Assembly: GCA_037039685.1 (NCBI GenBank)
Contig: JAWNGF010000002.1
Coordinates: 1,798,001 to 1,862,000 of the forward strand
Direction of reading: 5' to 3'
DNA length: 64,000 nucleotides
From: Ceratobasidium sp. AG-K
Lineage: Eukaryota > Basidiomycota > Agaricomycetes > Cantharellales > Ceratobasidiaceae
Under the pieces are notes generated by a model, which was given only the letters and a program-made list of their open reading frames with translations, was not told where the DNA came from and made no database searches. The translations under genes and the position numbers were made by a program. Of the stretch, positions 32,040 through 44,239 are shown piece by piece (position 1 is the stretch's first letter; the number at the start of each line of letters is the position of its first letter).

Positions 32040-32604
32040 GGCAGCAAAAATACAACTGAATTTGTTCCATTCACAATATCCTAGGCTTTTCTCTATGTTT
32101 GCTGAGCTTGTCCTGTCTGATTAGTCCCCTGCAGCTGCCTCATGGTCCCAAGAATTGTCTGCATCAACATATGCTTTCTACTACAATATTGATAAGTCCA
32201 GCTACTCAGGGAACCCCAAAGTCATTCTGTTTGTTCTGAAGTACTTGGTGCTCAATATGGAGCCAAGTGATATTCTTTTCAACCAGTGTGGTGTGCTCAA
32301 CAAAAATCACAAAAGCTATGGGGTGCCATGTAGCTTGGTCTTGCTTAGGAGCTGTCCTTAGGCTGCTTGAGCAGTCCTGAGCATTGTGATTATGTGCTCT
32401 GAAGCACTCAAGGAGCCAAAGAAGGGCTTGCAAGAGAAATCAAGCTATGGAGCAGCCCATAGGATTTCACATTTCTGCTGAGTGGGATCTGGATGAGTGA
32501 CCAAATGATTACCCAACACTGTTGATGAGTCAAATCATGCCAGCAAGAGAACTCAGATAGTACAAATTGCTGGGAGTCATTTATATTTATATATGGAAGA
32601 TTCC
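32040..32604. other. no gene recognised
   Basis: CpG-poor sequence; a weak open frame at 32155-32361 has no recognisable motif. It may be the decayed continuation of the split gene or another old repeat. Confidence 0.35.
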
Positions 32605-33048
32605 TGTCATGAACCAAGGAATTGAGACATTGTTATTTCTCTAAGTCAAGTTTATTCACATATATGCATTGTTTTTGAGATAACCACAGTCATGTGATGT
32701 AGCATGCAATTGTTTTGGAACCTGAAATGTTGTGTAACTTAGACTTAGTGAAGCTCTTGAGCCACAGTGCCCTTATACAATTATTTTACATCATGCTGTC
32801 AGACCATAAGTCTTGGCATTGTTCATGAATAAAAAGTGGGAGAGTTCAAGGCTTAGACTTCAGAACTCAGCCATTTTCCTGAGTACAAGTACCATCCCAA
32901 CTCTACCTAGCCAAAGACCCTTCATGGTCTGCAGTTAGTCAATACCCAGGCTCTTTAGCCAAGTGCACCTTACCCCTACTCCTGCATGTTGTTGCAACCC
33001 ACCCTTAAACCATCCTTGAGGTGTTACTCATTCCTTCAAGTGTTGCAT
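32605..33048 (+). repeat. LTR-E fragment
   Basis: Begins TGTCATGAACC and follows the E1 LTR (TCAAGTTTATT, CACATGATG-like blocks, TTGTGTAACT) until it is cut by an LTR-C at 33049. It is a separate copy from the E1 LTRs at 35345 and 41294. Confidence 0.75.
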
Positions 33049-33535
33049 TGTCATGAGCCATGCTCCTGGCTAAGGGCAATGTGTTGTGCATCTCAGTGCT
33101 GTGTGCTGCTCACTCTCTCTCCTGTGCTTATCCTCTGCCACATAATTTGTTTTGATTGTTGCTCCTTTGTTATTACTTCCATCACATAGTTCTTGAGACA
33201 CTCAGCTGATTGGCTTGTAGACTCTGTCCTCTGATTTTCCCACATTGCTGCAATTAGATCTCCATGTGCTACATGCACTTCTTCTTCTGATGTTCTTCTC
33301 CTGCTCCATTTGGGCTTGCTGTGCTTTCCCTATGTAGATAGTGCTTCTTTGGTTTGCTTAATAAACAGATGCATGGGAAATTGTCTTGGAACCCCAAGAA
33401 CAATTTACCTTGTTGTTTAACCACTCTACTTTGCCCTGAGGAGGTTATCCAACATCTTTTGGAGCCTCTCAGTAATCTTTAGGCCTAAGAGCCACTCATT
33501 AGTCACAAACAGCCTTCTCTGATGGGGTTGTGACA
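33049..33535 (+). repeat. C1 5' LTR (LTR-C)
   Basis: 487 bp, TGTCATGAGCC to GTTGTGACA. AGAACAATTTAC at 33397-33408 is the exact complement of GTAAATTGTTCT at 33538-33549 just after the LTR: a self-priming pair. A weak TATA (ATAAACAG) lies about 35 nt upstream of the primer sequence. Confidence 0.88.
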
Positions 33536-33540
33536 TTGTA

Positions 33541-34596
33541 AATTGTTCTTACTTGGCTGTAGCCATCCACATTCCCCCAAACTTGCTTTTTATTGCTCTG
33601 ATCAGCTGCACATTGTCCAGGCTGTCAAAGGACACATTCCCAGGCCCATTCTCAGCAGCCTAGCTTCTCCCATTATCAACCCCATCTTCTCCAAGCACAT
33701 CCTCTTTTTAAGACACCTCTATGGAGCACTAATCAACCCCAGGGCAATGAGTTTCCAGCTCAAGAACAAGGGAAAACCCTTCAGCACCAGGCCTGAAGTG
33801 CTTGCAGCACCTGGAAAGTGAAAGCACCTCAGGAGGCATGTACCTGTTCATGGACAATGATTGGAGAAAACTAGAGTGTGTTCACAGCACAATATATGAC
33901 ACTTCAATTGAAGAACCCATCAGAATCTCCCAAATCATGGAGAATCACACACTAGTGCTCATGAAGCAAATCCAGGAGCTAGTAGACCCCCTGAAATTAC
34001 ACATAGAACAGGAGGTTGATTGTGCTGTCAACCAGGCAATCAATGCAGAAGCCCCCAAGCCAGCAACTCTGCCCAGGACAGGAGGGATATCTTGCATCTC
34101 AGTGGAGGGCACCCCCAGGCCCTCTCAGGCATTTAGGAGCTCTGCTTTGTGTGATTACCAAGTCCCCATGCATTTTGGGTCAGAAGATACCTCAGGAAGC
34201 ATCCCTAAACACCCTACCACCAAGAATAAATCCCCTGCACCTTTGCAAGTGTCTGCATTCCTCTCTTCCTCCACCATTTGCTTTGCAGACACACAGAGCA
34301 ACCCTGAACCCTCTGCCATTCATATTGAACAGGGTAAAGGGAAGAATACAGCTGTTGAGGATGACAACCCACTCTGGACCCCAGACTTCCAGATTGTCCA
34401 GGGGAAACCCTGGGATTGTCCAAAAATCTGCAGGAAAAGTCCACAGATGTCTGTCAACAGACCCCTGGATTTGATATCTAGAACCTCAGCTGGCCTGAAC
34501 TACCAACAGGCCCCTGACCTTTCTTCCAGACATGCAGGTTATCCTTGGATGGGTTTGCTGGTGGTTGGTCAGCCACCCTTGGACTGTCTGGAGGTC
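33541..34596 (+). pseudogene. gag: C1 gag remnant
   Basis: Colinear with the C3 and C2 gag starts (SGGMYLFMDNDWRKLE, EVDCAVNQAINAEAPKP, SVEGTPRPSQ). The 33802-34719 frame is open, but beyond about 34240 it no longer resembles C3 and pol is absent, so C1 is truncated. No 3' LTR-C was found near it. Confidence 0.65.
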
Positions 34597-35344
34597 TTAG
34601 GGGGTGTATCAAGTGGAGTGGACACTAGCTCTATTAGCAATTGTAAATTTAATCACATCTTTTCTAGTCCTAGGTGGTGTTGTATCAGCTGGCTGGGACC
34701 ACATGATATGCTTAATTAAGTGCCATAGGCATTCACATACCTTGTATTTACTCAGCACCCAAGATTCCATTGATAATCCACCACTTGTTGCCATTGCAAA
34801 TGCACCCAATAGCACATTTGAAGTTGTCCACATCAACAACTTCTCCACTTGAAAGCTGACCTTTGTAAGGAAGTACAGTGTACTTGTATGAAGTACTGAC
34901 TTTGGTCCAAGCCTCCAGAATCAATGCCAGCAAAAAGTGTCCAAATGTGGTTGCTGGGGTTGATGGTGGAGTTGGGTGGAATAGGATGTGCCAAGAAGTG
35001 CTGAAGTTGGGGGGTGCATTCAGAATATCAGTGAGTCAATCAACCTTGAGCTTGTACTGTTTTATTTTAGAATTGGCTGACATTCAAGTTGAAAATAAGA
35101 ATCTTAACTGAACAAAAGATGCCTTGTGTCCACCCTCTCGTAGCTTATGGTATCTGTATGTGTAGATCAAATTGGCTCCATGGATGATGCACATGCATCC
35201 CCATTGCATAACCGATGCTGGAACATACATCTTGGCTGCTGGGAAGATAATTTCATGCACCTTTACTAGGTATTTGGTGATTGGCCAATGCAGTGGCTCT
35301 GCTGGCATCACTCACTGGGAGCATGGAGTCAACAGCAAACAAGC
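34597..35344 (-). other. possible decayed coding fragment, then no recognised feature
   Basis: On the minus strand 34935-34750 reads YKYTVLPYKGQLSSGEVVDV and FKCAIGCI...WWIINGILG, which has the look of a real but decayed protein segment. A GTATGT donor-like site follows near 34731. Nothing was recognised at 34936-35344. A hydrophobic plus-strand frame at 34604-34680 is probably a shadow. Confidence 0.3.
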
Positions 35345-35780
35345 TAACTCAAGTTTATTTAGATATATGCACTTTTTTTGATAACAACAGTCACATGATG
35401 TAACATGTACTTGTTTTGTAACTCTTCAATGTTGTGTAACTCTGACTTAGTAGTACTCTAGTACCATCATGCCATCATATGATTATTTTATATCACACCA
35501 TCAGACCCTACATCTTGGCATTCTTCCTGTATATAATGTGGGATAGTTTGAAGCTTAAACCTCAGAACTCAACCACTTGTCTAATCAACAGGTACTGTTC
35601 TGACTCCTACCCATCATCAGCATATCCTGCTAAGGTGGTTTGTGCCCCACTGACTGGTTGCTAAGTCCAATTACTCTTACTTCTGCATGTTGTTGCATCC
35701 TACCCCTAAACCATCCTTGAGGTGTTGATCATCTGTTTGGGTGTTGGGTACTATTGTTCTGTTGTTGCCAGGGTCTGACA
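35345..35780 (+). repeat. E1 5' LTR (LTR-E), left end missing
   Basis: Matches 41332 onward of the 3' LTR. TATATAATG lies at 35530-35538. AGAACTCAACCA at 35564-35575 pairs with TGGTCAAGTTCT at 35783-35794 except at two adjacent positions, which are CA in one partner and (as complement) TG in the other: the result expected if both were once CG. Confidence 0.8.
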
Positions 35781-36418
35781 CTTGGTCAAGTTCTTCATAA
35801 ATCAGCAAGTCCTGGCTGTTGTCCTTGATGTTGCCCCTGTCTCCACCACTTATCATAGACTGTACAGGGGAAGACAGACACACCACAACAGTTGAAGAGC
35901 TATACTTGATATAGACTAGTTAACTCAAGCTAGCACAAGTTGTCAGTGAACCCAATCAGGATCCTCTTGCAAGCTATAGCAGCTTCAGACACCAGAATCA
36001 ACTGCTTGCTAAATACCTACTCTGAATGATGCCAATTCATGGCTCATTGATCAGTTGATAAGGGTAGTCCAACACCAGGTGTGCAATGCAGAAGCTCAGT
36101 GCATAATGCTCATCATCCAAAACCCAAGTACCAAGTTGAGTGTCTCCTTGGGAACACATCTTTGACCAAAGCAGTTGATGAAAACTATTGCTACCTTAAC
36201 ACCTAATATACTACTTTGGTACAAAAAAATCACATCTCACACCAAGAAGTTGTTCAACCAAACAGGCTAAAGTGGACCAACTCTTTGTTGGACATCCAAG
36301 AAAACTATAGGTTTTTATCCCCTTTGTGTCCACCCATTTGTTGCTGCATCATCTCTCTTGTTACAAAGACACCAGTGATATCAACTTTAGTACTACTGCA
36401 TAATTCCTTTTCTCCACC
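35781..36418 (+). other. E1 primer-binding site and leader
   Basis: Begins CTTGGTCAAGTTCTT. The leader shares CTATACTTGATATAGAC and GTCAGTGAACCCAATCA with the D1 leader. No gene recognised. Confidence 0.6.
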
Positions 36419-37735
36419 ATGTCCAATCCACCTGCAGCCCCTCAACTGCGTCAAGTTGATCCTTCCTAACTCATAATCCCCATTGATCCAAAAGACATCT
36501 TCACCTGCTTGCAATCAATAAAAGGGTTACTGGAGTCAATAAACAACAATCTGGCTCTAACTATTACCCAAACAAATACCAACATGCAGGATCTAGCAAC
36601 AACAAATGTCACCCTCAATAATCCTGTCAACAGTATCACTGCATTAGATGCTGTAAATGTCCAGATTAATGCCACACTTGCTAGAATGGCTGGTGGAACT
36701 GGAGGAAGATCTAAAAATCTCAAAATGTCAACTCCTTCCAAATTCAATGGTGTGGACAAAAACTTGGCTTCCTCTTTCAGAGTGGCCATATCTCATTGTA
36801 TTAGGGTTACATCCCCTTGCTTGACAGTGGACAAGCAAATTCCTTATATCATTTCTTGCCAGGAAGGCAAAGTGCACAAATGGCTAGCACCCTACCTAGA
36901 GGCCAGTGTTGTGTTAAATAAACCAGTAGATTGGTTTCATGACATTGTTGCCTTCTGGGTACAATTCAATGCCCCCTGGAATGTTCAAAACAAGACAGGA
37001 AACCATAGGACCAAATTCAAGTACCTTAAAGCAACAAAATCTGTCCAAAAATACTTCAAGGACTTCCAGACGTATTCCCAAAATTTGGGATACAATGAAG
37101 TGTCACTGCACAAATTCCTCTATGATGGTCTGTCTCTCAAAATCAAAGAGCATCTGTTGGCACAAGATTTTGATCACAGTTGCATTCATCTAGGCTTGCA
37201 AGAACTAGCTGAGATAACTCTAAGGATATACCAGCACCTAGAACAATCTGATGCACAAAATAAGTCCACCACCACCAAAAGCCACACTGGCACCTCCTCT
37301 GTATCTAAAGCTGTTACTGCTTTATCATTGGGAGCTTTGGAGGTAGGCCCTAGAGATAAACTCACTGTTGAGGATAATGTATACATGCAAGGGACAGATG
37401 GTAGAGCCCAGAAAGGCACTATCAAATCAATTGTGCCAAATGCCAAGGGCCATATGATTCCAACAGTCAAATGGAACAATGGTACAACTGGGGAAACAAC
37501 CTATAAAAATATTAAAAGAGGTAATCACCCAGCAGTGCCAAACCCTACCTTCACCCCAAGACCTTACAATAAGGGACCAGCTCCCATGGGATTGGATGGT
37601 GCTGGAAAAGGAAAGAGGCCAATTGTTTGTAATACTTGTGGTGGGAACAGCCATTATGCCAACCAATGCCCATCAAAACCTCTTTCAGGTCAAGGTGCTG
37701 AGCTTAGCTCTGATTTGGAAAACAAGGACAAGTGA
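36419..37735 (+). pseudogene. gag: E1 gag
   Basis: ATG at 36419 (MSNPPAAPQLRQVDPS), TAA at 36467, then one open frame to TGA at 37733. Capsid: MSTPSKFNGVDKN, GKVHKWLAPYLEAS, DIVAFWVQFN. Extra module: KLTVEDNVYMQGTDGRAQKG followed by PTVKWNNGTTGE, shared with D1. CCHC knuckle CNTCGGNSHYANQC near 37629-37670. Only one nonsense codon separates it from an intact Gag of about 439 codons. Confidence 0.82.
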
Positions 37736-40700
37736 TTAGTAGCAGGAGCCCTAATTCACTGATAGAACACACAAATATGGACAATGTATTGGAGATCTAT
37801 TCTGTAAATAATGTTTCCCCCCTCAATATATACTTCTCTGCTGATCCAATTTGTAGTGCTCCTACCAAGAAAAGCACCACTCATCTGAAACCATTCTATG
37901 GATGGGCAAATGTTAGACTCAGGTGCCTCATCATGCTTCATTCATAAGGACCTAATCAACAAATATTCTATACCCATTACAAAAAAGCAAAAACCTAAGC
38001 AACTCAAAGTCATCAATGGACAAGATATTAGTTCTGGCTTGGTAGATTCTGAATGCACATTTAAATTTAGCATAGGTAGTCACACAGAAACTTTGGTTTG
38101 TAATGTTGCCAATATAGGAAGACACACCATTGTATTAGGGATGTCTTGGCTGAGGCTACACAACCCATCTATAGACTGGGCTGAAAAACATGCAATATTT
38201 AATTCTCTCTTCTGTACAAATAACTGTCTATCCTCTTCAAATGTAATCCTGGGAAACACTGGTGGGACTTCAAACCACCTTGAAGACATTCTAGAAGACC
38301 TTGGAGGTGTCAAGGATGCATTTGCTCCTCTTGAAGGCATCCCAAGTGTACCAAATGATGAGAGTGTTTCCCTTGAGGACATTCCAATCAAATTTTGCAA
38401 TTATGCAGATGTATTTTCAGAGGACAAAGTGATAGATTTACCACCTTATGGTCCATATGACCTTGAAATCATGTTGATCAATGATAAAGAAGACCTTAAA
38501 AGGGCCAATATATCCGCTCAGACCATGCAATGACGTTGAAATGAAAAGACTACTTCAGGAACAACTAGATGAAGAGCTCATTCAACCCTCCAAATCTTGT
38601 TATACTTCCCCAGTCCTATTCATAGACAAGAAGAAGAAAAGATGTTGCATGTGTCAAGATTATAGAGCCCTAAATGCCAACACTGTTAAAAATACCTATC
38701 CACTACCCCCCCATTCAAAATCTCATTGAAAGATTGAGGGCTGCCAAATTCTTCACAACCCTAGACTTGATATTGAGCTACAATCTAGTTTGGACAAAGG
38801 AGGGAGATGAATGGAAACCAGCATTTAAAACAAAATATGGTCTATTTGAATACCTGGTCATGCCCTTTGGACAATGCAATGCCCCTGCTGCATTTCAATA
38901 CATCATGAATGACATCTCCAAGACACTCTAGATGTATATGTCATTGTCTACATAGATGACATCCTCATTTTTTCCAAAACAAGAGAACTCCACATCAAGC
39001 ATGTCAGGGAAGTTCTGAAAAGACTTTGCCACAATAAACTGTTCTGCCAGTTGGAAAAATGCGATTTCATTTGCCTCTGGGTTAAATATTTGGGGATAAT
39101 ATTGTTAGTGGCAAAGGGGTCACAGCAGATCCAGAAAAAATTACAAAGGGGGTGGACGGGTCAACCCCAGCTCCATAAGAGGTGTTCAAGAATTCCTGGG
39201 CTTTGTGCACTTCTATAGATGCTTCATTGAATGTTTTTCCAAACAAGCATTCCCCCTATATCAGTTGCTACAAAAGGAAAATCCATGGAAATGGGGGACA
39301 GGAGAAGAAAAATCTTTCCAAAATCTTAAACACGCCCTAGTCAAAGCATCAAGCCTCACACAACCAGATGTTAGCAAGGAATTCTTCCTGGAATGCAATG
39401 CATCAGACTTTGCCACTGGAGGCATCTTAAGCCAGAAAAGCACAGATGGCAAACTTCACCCTGTAGCATTCCTCTCCAAGTCACTATCACCTCCAAAATG
39501 CAAACATGACATATTTGACAAGGAATTGCTTGCAATAATACAGGCTCTGAAAGCATGGCACCATTTGCTGGAAGGTTTGGAAATTCCGCTCAAAATCCTC
39601 ATGGATCACAAAAACTTGGAATACTTCCAAACAAAAAGGGATGTGAACTAAAGACAACCCAGATGGATGAGACACCTGGGATACTTTAATTTCCCAATCA
39701 TATATAGGCCTGGTACCCAAAACTGAAAAGCTGATATCCTGTCACATTGGGAAGAGCTTAAGGAGGAGGCTAAAGGGGGGGGGGTGAAGCCCTGCTTATC
39801 ATTGAGCTGGAGCTCTTTATTTTGGCAATTCAAACAGATGCAGACCTAAATGACATGATAAGGGATGCTCTACATGATGATAAGTCCATCTCCAAGTTCC
39901 TTGAACCTCTGGAAAAAGGCATACTGGTTAAAGGATGGTCACCCAAGGATGGGTTACTATACTACCATGGCCACATTTATGTGCCCAACAAACCCAAAGT
40001 CCATAAAGCAGTCCTAGAAGGCAACCATGATAACCCTGCTGCTGGGAACCCTGGACAATTCCGCACTTTGGACTTGCTAGCAAGTGACTATTGCTGGTCA
40101 GGCATGAAGCAAGCAGTCACCAAATACATTCAAGTGTGGGACTCCTGCATTAGGAGCAAACATTCCAACCAGGCACCCATGGGATTATTACCACCCATCA
40201 AGCTACCCAATAGGCCTTGGGAAGAAATCACATATGACTTAATTTGTCGGCCTGTCAAAATCAGAAGGATACAACACAATCCACACTGTGGTAGATTGTC
40301 TTTCAAAGATGGTCCATTTCATACCAACATACTTCAATGCAACAGTGGTAGATGTTGCAAACCTTTTTGTTAACTTTGTCTCAAAACTCCATGAGCTACC
40401 AAAGAAAACCATCTCAGACAGAGGCCCCAATTTCAATGCCAAATTCCTTTGCCAAGTTTACAAGCAATGAAGAATCAAGCCACATTTCTCCACTGCATAT
40501 TGCCCCCAAGTCAATGGACAAAGTGAGCACCTCAACAAATTTGTTGAAAAATACCTTTGCCATTATATCAATCATAGGCAAGACAATTGGGTTGCAGCAT
40601 TACCTCTAGTGGTGTTTTCTTACAATAATGGAAAGCACTCTGGGTCCAAACATTACCCATTCTTCCTATGCTGTGGTGACAACCCTCTATTCACTGTGAG

Positions 40701-41270
40701 CAATACTGGACAAGGAATAATACCTCAAGCAGATGAACTTGCCAAATTCATTAAAAACAATATTGATGAGGTGAAGGTGGCACTCTCACTGGCACAGTCA
40801 AATCATGCATACTATTACAACCAGAAGCAATGAGACACCCCTACATTAACTATTGGTGCAAAAGTCTATCTTGATAGTACTAACATTTCAACTTCCTGCC
40901 CACCCAAAAAGCTGGAACATAAGTATTTAGGACCTTATAAAGTCTTGGAACAAATAGGGAAATACTCATACCAATTGGAACTACCTAAAACCATGAAGAT
41001 ACACCCTGTATTCCACACAGCACTCCTACATGCAAAACCAGAGGATGACTACAATAGGGACCCAGTTGCACTACCACCAGTAATCAATCCTGAAGGCAAA
41101 GAAGAATATGAGGTGGAGGAAATCCTTGACTCACACAAAAAAGGAAGATGGCTGGAATACTATGTCAAATGGAAAGGCTATGGACCAGAAGGCAACTAAT
41201 GGGAACCCAAATCTCACCTGGCCAATGCTCCCAGACTTATACAAGAATTCCATAAATGTCACCTCAACAC
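37736..41270 (+). pseudogene. pol: E1 pol (protease, RT, RNase H, integrase, chromodomain)
   Basis: Protease MLDSGASSCFI near 37916. RT blocks at 38481-39100 in shifting frames (frameshifts near 38500, 38710 at a C run, and 38925); YIDD is still present near 38950. RNase H 39205-39651 with ECNASDFATGG, where the first Asp is Asn. Integrase zinc region at 39822-40200 and core from 40285 (VVDCLSKMVHFIPT, SDRGPNFNAKF), interrupted by TGA at 40468 and 40831. Chromodomain YEVEEILDSHKKGRW near 41105, with TAA at 41197. Each domain is recognisable; the gene is dead. Confidence 0.82.
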
Positions 41271-41293
41271 AGTTGGGCCTTGAAGGGGGGAAC

Positions 41294-41628
41294 TGTCACA
41301 ACCCAAGGGATCAGGACCGAGTATTTTTCTAAGTCAAGTTTATTTAGATATATGCACTATTTTTGATAACAACAGTCACATGATGTAACATGTAATTGTT
41401 TTGTAACTCTTCAATGTTGTGTAACTCTGACTTAGTAATACTCTAGTACCATTGTACCATTGTATGATGATTTTATATCACACCATCAGCCCCTACATCC
41501 TGGCATTCTTCCTGTATATAACATTGGAGAGTTTGAAGCTTAAAGCCTTAGAACTTAACCACTTGTCTAATCAACAAGCACCATTCCAACTCCTACTCAT
41601 CATAAGCATATCCTGCTGGGGTTGTTTC
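41294..41628 (+). repeat. E1 3' LTR, left part
   Basis: TGTCACAACC at 41294 directly after the polypurine tract. Interrupted after GTTTC (41624-41628) by LTR-F; resumes at 44028. Confidence 0.85.
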
Positions 41629-44027
41629 TGTTATGGATACTGACTTCCATAGGTATCTATACTTAGTCTAAACTCACTATACCCAAGGATCGGAAAATGT
41701 ACGAAATATGTCTTGTTTTGTATCGCCTGTAACGAATGTGTTTCGACTTGCATTGTATATACGAGAATGCGAATCGATACTTCTGATGTTTCTCTATCCG
41801 TCGTGACCTTCAGCAACTTGAACGACACGGAATTCATTAAGTTACAAATTGTTTAAGTTTAATCAATTTGTACCTTTGTGAAATGCAAGTATTTCTGGTA
41901 TATCGTCCGACTTGCCGAACCGATAGACTTGATTTCTTTTGCGCTCACTAACGCACAGCCTCGCACATGTATCGGCGGAGTTTCATGTATTTCCGTACAG
42001 CGGCTTTGGAGATATTCTCTTATCAGTGTTCAAATATTGATAGCCACATGATCCATACTTTGAACACAGCATATCTCCACAACCACTGCATGGAATTCCA
42101 CAATCAGACTTGTGTTGGAGTTGCACTGCCTTGCTCTATCTTTGTGGATAGTTTTCATTTAGTAGTTTCCATGTTCTGGAAAGCTCTTGCAGAACAGCCA
42201 CATGCATAGCCACACTATGTATGGAGTTTGTACCTTCAATATGTACTTTCAGCAGCACTGCATGATCTAACTATAGCTACAGAGCTATTCTTAGGCTACT
42301 CCACACTATCTAGTGGCCTGGAAATTCCAGTTAGAATATGTGCACTTGAGTACATCTGAAAACCTGTAAATACCTAGACAGGGATATATATCACTAGCTA
42401 GCATATATAGGTCCCCTAGCTGAAATGGAAAGGTCCTGTGTTTATACCAGTATGTAGCACCAACTGTGGTGAGCTGAGTGTATCTGGTGTCACATACCCC
42501 CAGCTAGCATGCTATAATGGCTATCTTGTGCTAGATTGCTGCTAGCTAGTGCTATATGATGCTAGCTGGTGCTAGCTGGTGCTAGGTACTGCTCTGGTCT
42601 GGGGGGACAAAGATGGTAATGGACAGAACAATTTTGGACACAACTAAGCACTGACTAAGCAGTGGCTGTGCAAGTCTACAAGGAGAAATGGTGTTGAACA
42701 TCAAGCACATCAATCTTGATTCTAATTGATTGTTGCATCAAATTAGTCCATATTAGGTAATGTTTCATCAAAAAAACCCGGCTGTGGGAAAGTATTTCGC
42801 CTTTTTTGCAATTATTTCTGGTCCAAATAAGGTTTGAGTGGTTGATCTGTAATTAAAAAGATCAGGAGCATCTGCTGACCAAATTTAGCATAATTGGAAA
42901 TTCCTCCTCTGGAAAATGATCTAGCCAATCTGAGAGTGCTCCACATGACTTTGAGATCAAGTCCCTTTGACCCCCTTGGACTGCTCAATTACCCCTTTTC
43001 CCCACCCCCCTGCATCACCCCCTTGACTCACCTGGGGGTATTTTGTAGCATTTAGCCACATTGGTGCACAGGGGACAGGGAACCCATGGCTGGTTCAAAA
43101 GTATGATCAAAATTGCCAATGTGACTAAGCATTTGCAACATATTTCATTTGGCAAATTTGCACAGCCACTGCTTAGTCAGTGCTTAGTCATGTCCAAAAT
43201 TGTTCTGTCCATTACCATATTTGTCCCCCCAGACCAGAGCAGTACCTAGCACCAGCTAGCACCAGCTAGCATCATATAGCACTAGCTAGCAGCAATCTAG
43301 CACAAGATAGCCATTATAGCATGCTAGCTGGGGGTATGTGACACCAGATACACTCAGCTCACCACAGTTGGTGCTACATACTGGTATAAACACAGGACCT
43401 TTCCATTTCAGCTAGGGGACCTATATATGCCAGCTAGTGATATATATCCCTGTCTAGGTATTTACAGGTTCCCAGATGCTATTCATACCTGCACACTATA
43501 AGGTATATAAACTGGCCTCTGAGAGCCTCCAAAGAACACCTCTCATTTTTACTTTCAATACATCTTTACCAAGTTTATTACTTGTGTGACAGCTTTACAG
43601 CTTATTCTAAGACCTAAAGCAGTTCTCCCAATAACACTCCTTCATTGTTGAGTTTAACTCCAATTAAGTTGCAGTTGAGGTTGAGATAACTTTAAGAGTT
43701 CTACAGTAAGCACTAAGCACTGCACTACAGATACTTGTGTTAGAGAAGTATATTAAGTATTAACTTGATTCTAGCAATCAGGGGGGATATCTTAAATACA
43801 AACTATAGGGAACCTTGCCTTGTAGCATTGCTCAAACAGTTGTAGCTTAAGTGTACCTCTACAGTTAAGAAAGATATATTGTCTTTAGTAACAAATACTG
43901 TTAATAACAGCATGTTAGTGCCCTCTGAGGATCTAGTAAAGTTTACTTTACCCTCTGGCTGCATAAAGTTGTGATACAGACAAAGTATATTCTATACTTT
44001 GGGATATATTTACACTGAACCATAACA
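41629..44027 (+). repeat. solo LTR-F containing a foldback element
   Basis: Termini TGTTATGG/CCATAACA, flanked by GTTTC at 41624-41628 and 44028-44032. Without the 1.13 kb foldback insert it is about 1.27 kb, long for a Gypsy LTR. An inverted second copy is at 53642-55427. A GTATATAAACTGG TATA-like motif lies near 43505. The first 350 bp or so keep many CpGs, unlike the surroundings. Confidence 0.82.
42353..43479. mobile_element. foldback/MITE-like element with about 320-bp inverted arms
   Basis: Arms 42353-42674 and 43158-43479 are nearly perfect inverted repeats (only a few mismatches by eye), with a 483-bp loop. Ends CATCTG/CAGATG. The uninterrupted LTR-F copy near 54190 lacks it, giving an empty site with a TA flank on each side (42351-42352, 43480-43481). 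Arms are rich in GCTAGC motifs. No transposase is inside. The TA target suggests mobilisation by a Tc1/mariner enzyme, which is inference. Confidence 0.85.
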
Positions 44028-44170
44028 GTTTCTGCCCAAGCATCTTGTTGCTAAGTGCAACTACTCTTACTTCTGTGTGTCATTGTATCCTACCCCTGAA
44101 CCATCCTTGAGGCATTGCTCATCCCTTCAGGTGTTGGGTATTATCCTTCCACTGTTGTCAGGCTCTGACA
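44028..44170 (+). repeat. E1 3' LTR, right part
   Basis: Continues LTR-E after the GTTTC duplication and ends GGCTCTGACA at 44170, matching the 5' LTR end GGGTCTGACA at 35780. Confidence 0.82.
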
Positions 44171-44239
44171 GTGGTGGCTGGTCAACACTTAAGTGCTGGA
44201 GTGTATATATACACTACTGCACAATACTACCGCAACAGG

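Larger units (their letters stand above)
35345..44170 (+). mobile_element. Ty3/Gypsy element E1
   Basis: 5' LTR 35345-35780 (first 40 bp or so lost), leader, gag 36419-37735, pol 37736-41270, polypurine tract GAAGGGGGG at 41282-41290, and 3' LTR 41294-41628 plus 44028-44170, interrupted by solo LTR-F. Same lineage as D1. There is no third ORF between integrase and the 3' LTR. The left target duplication is lost. Confidence 0.85.

Noticed and set aside
34604..34852. Hydrophobic plus-strand frame resembling a membrane span (ALLAIVNLITSFLVLGG)
   Set aside because: CpG-poor decayed DNA with short reach; the minus strand gives a more protein-like reading, and nothing supports a membrane gene.
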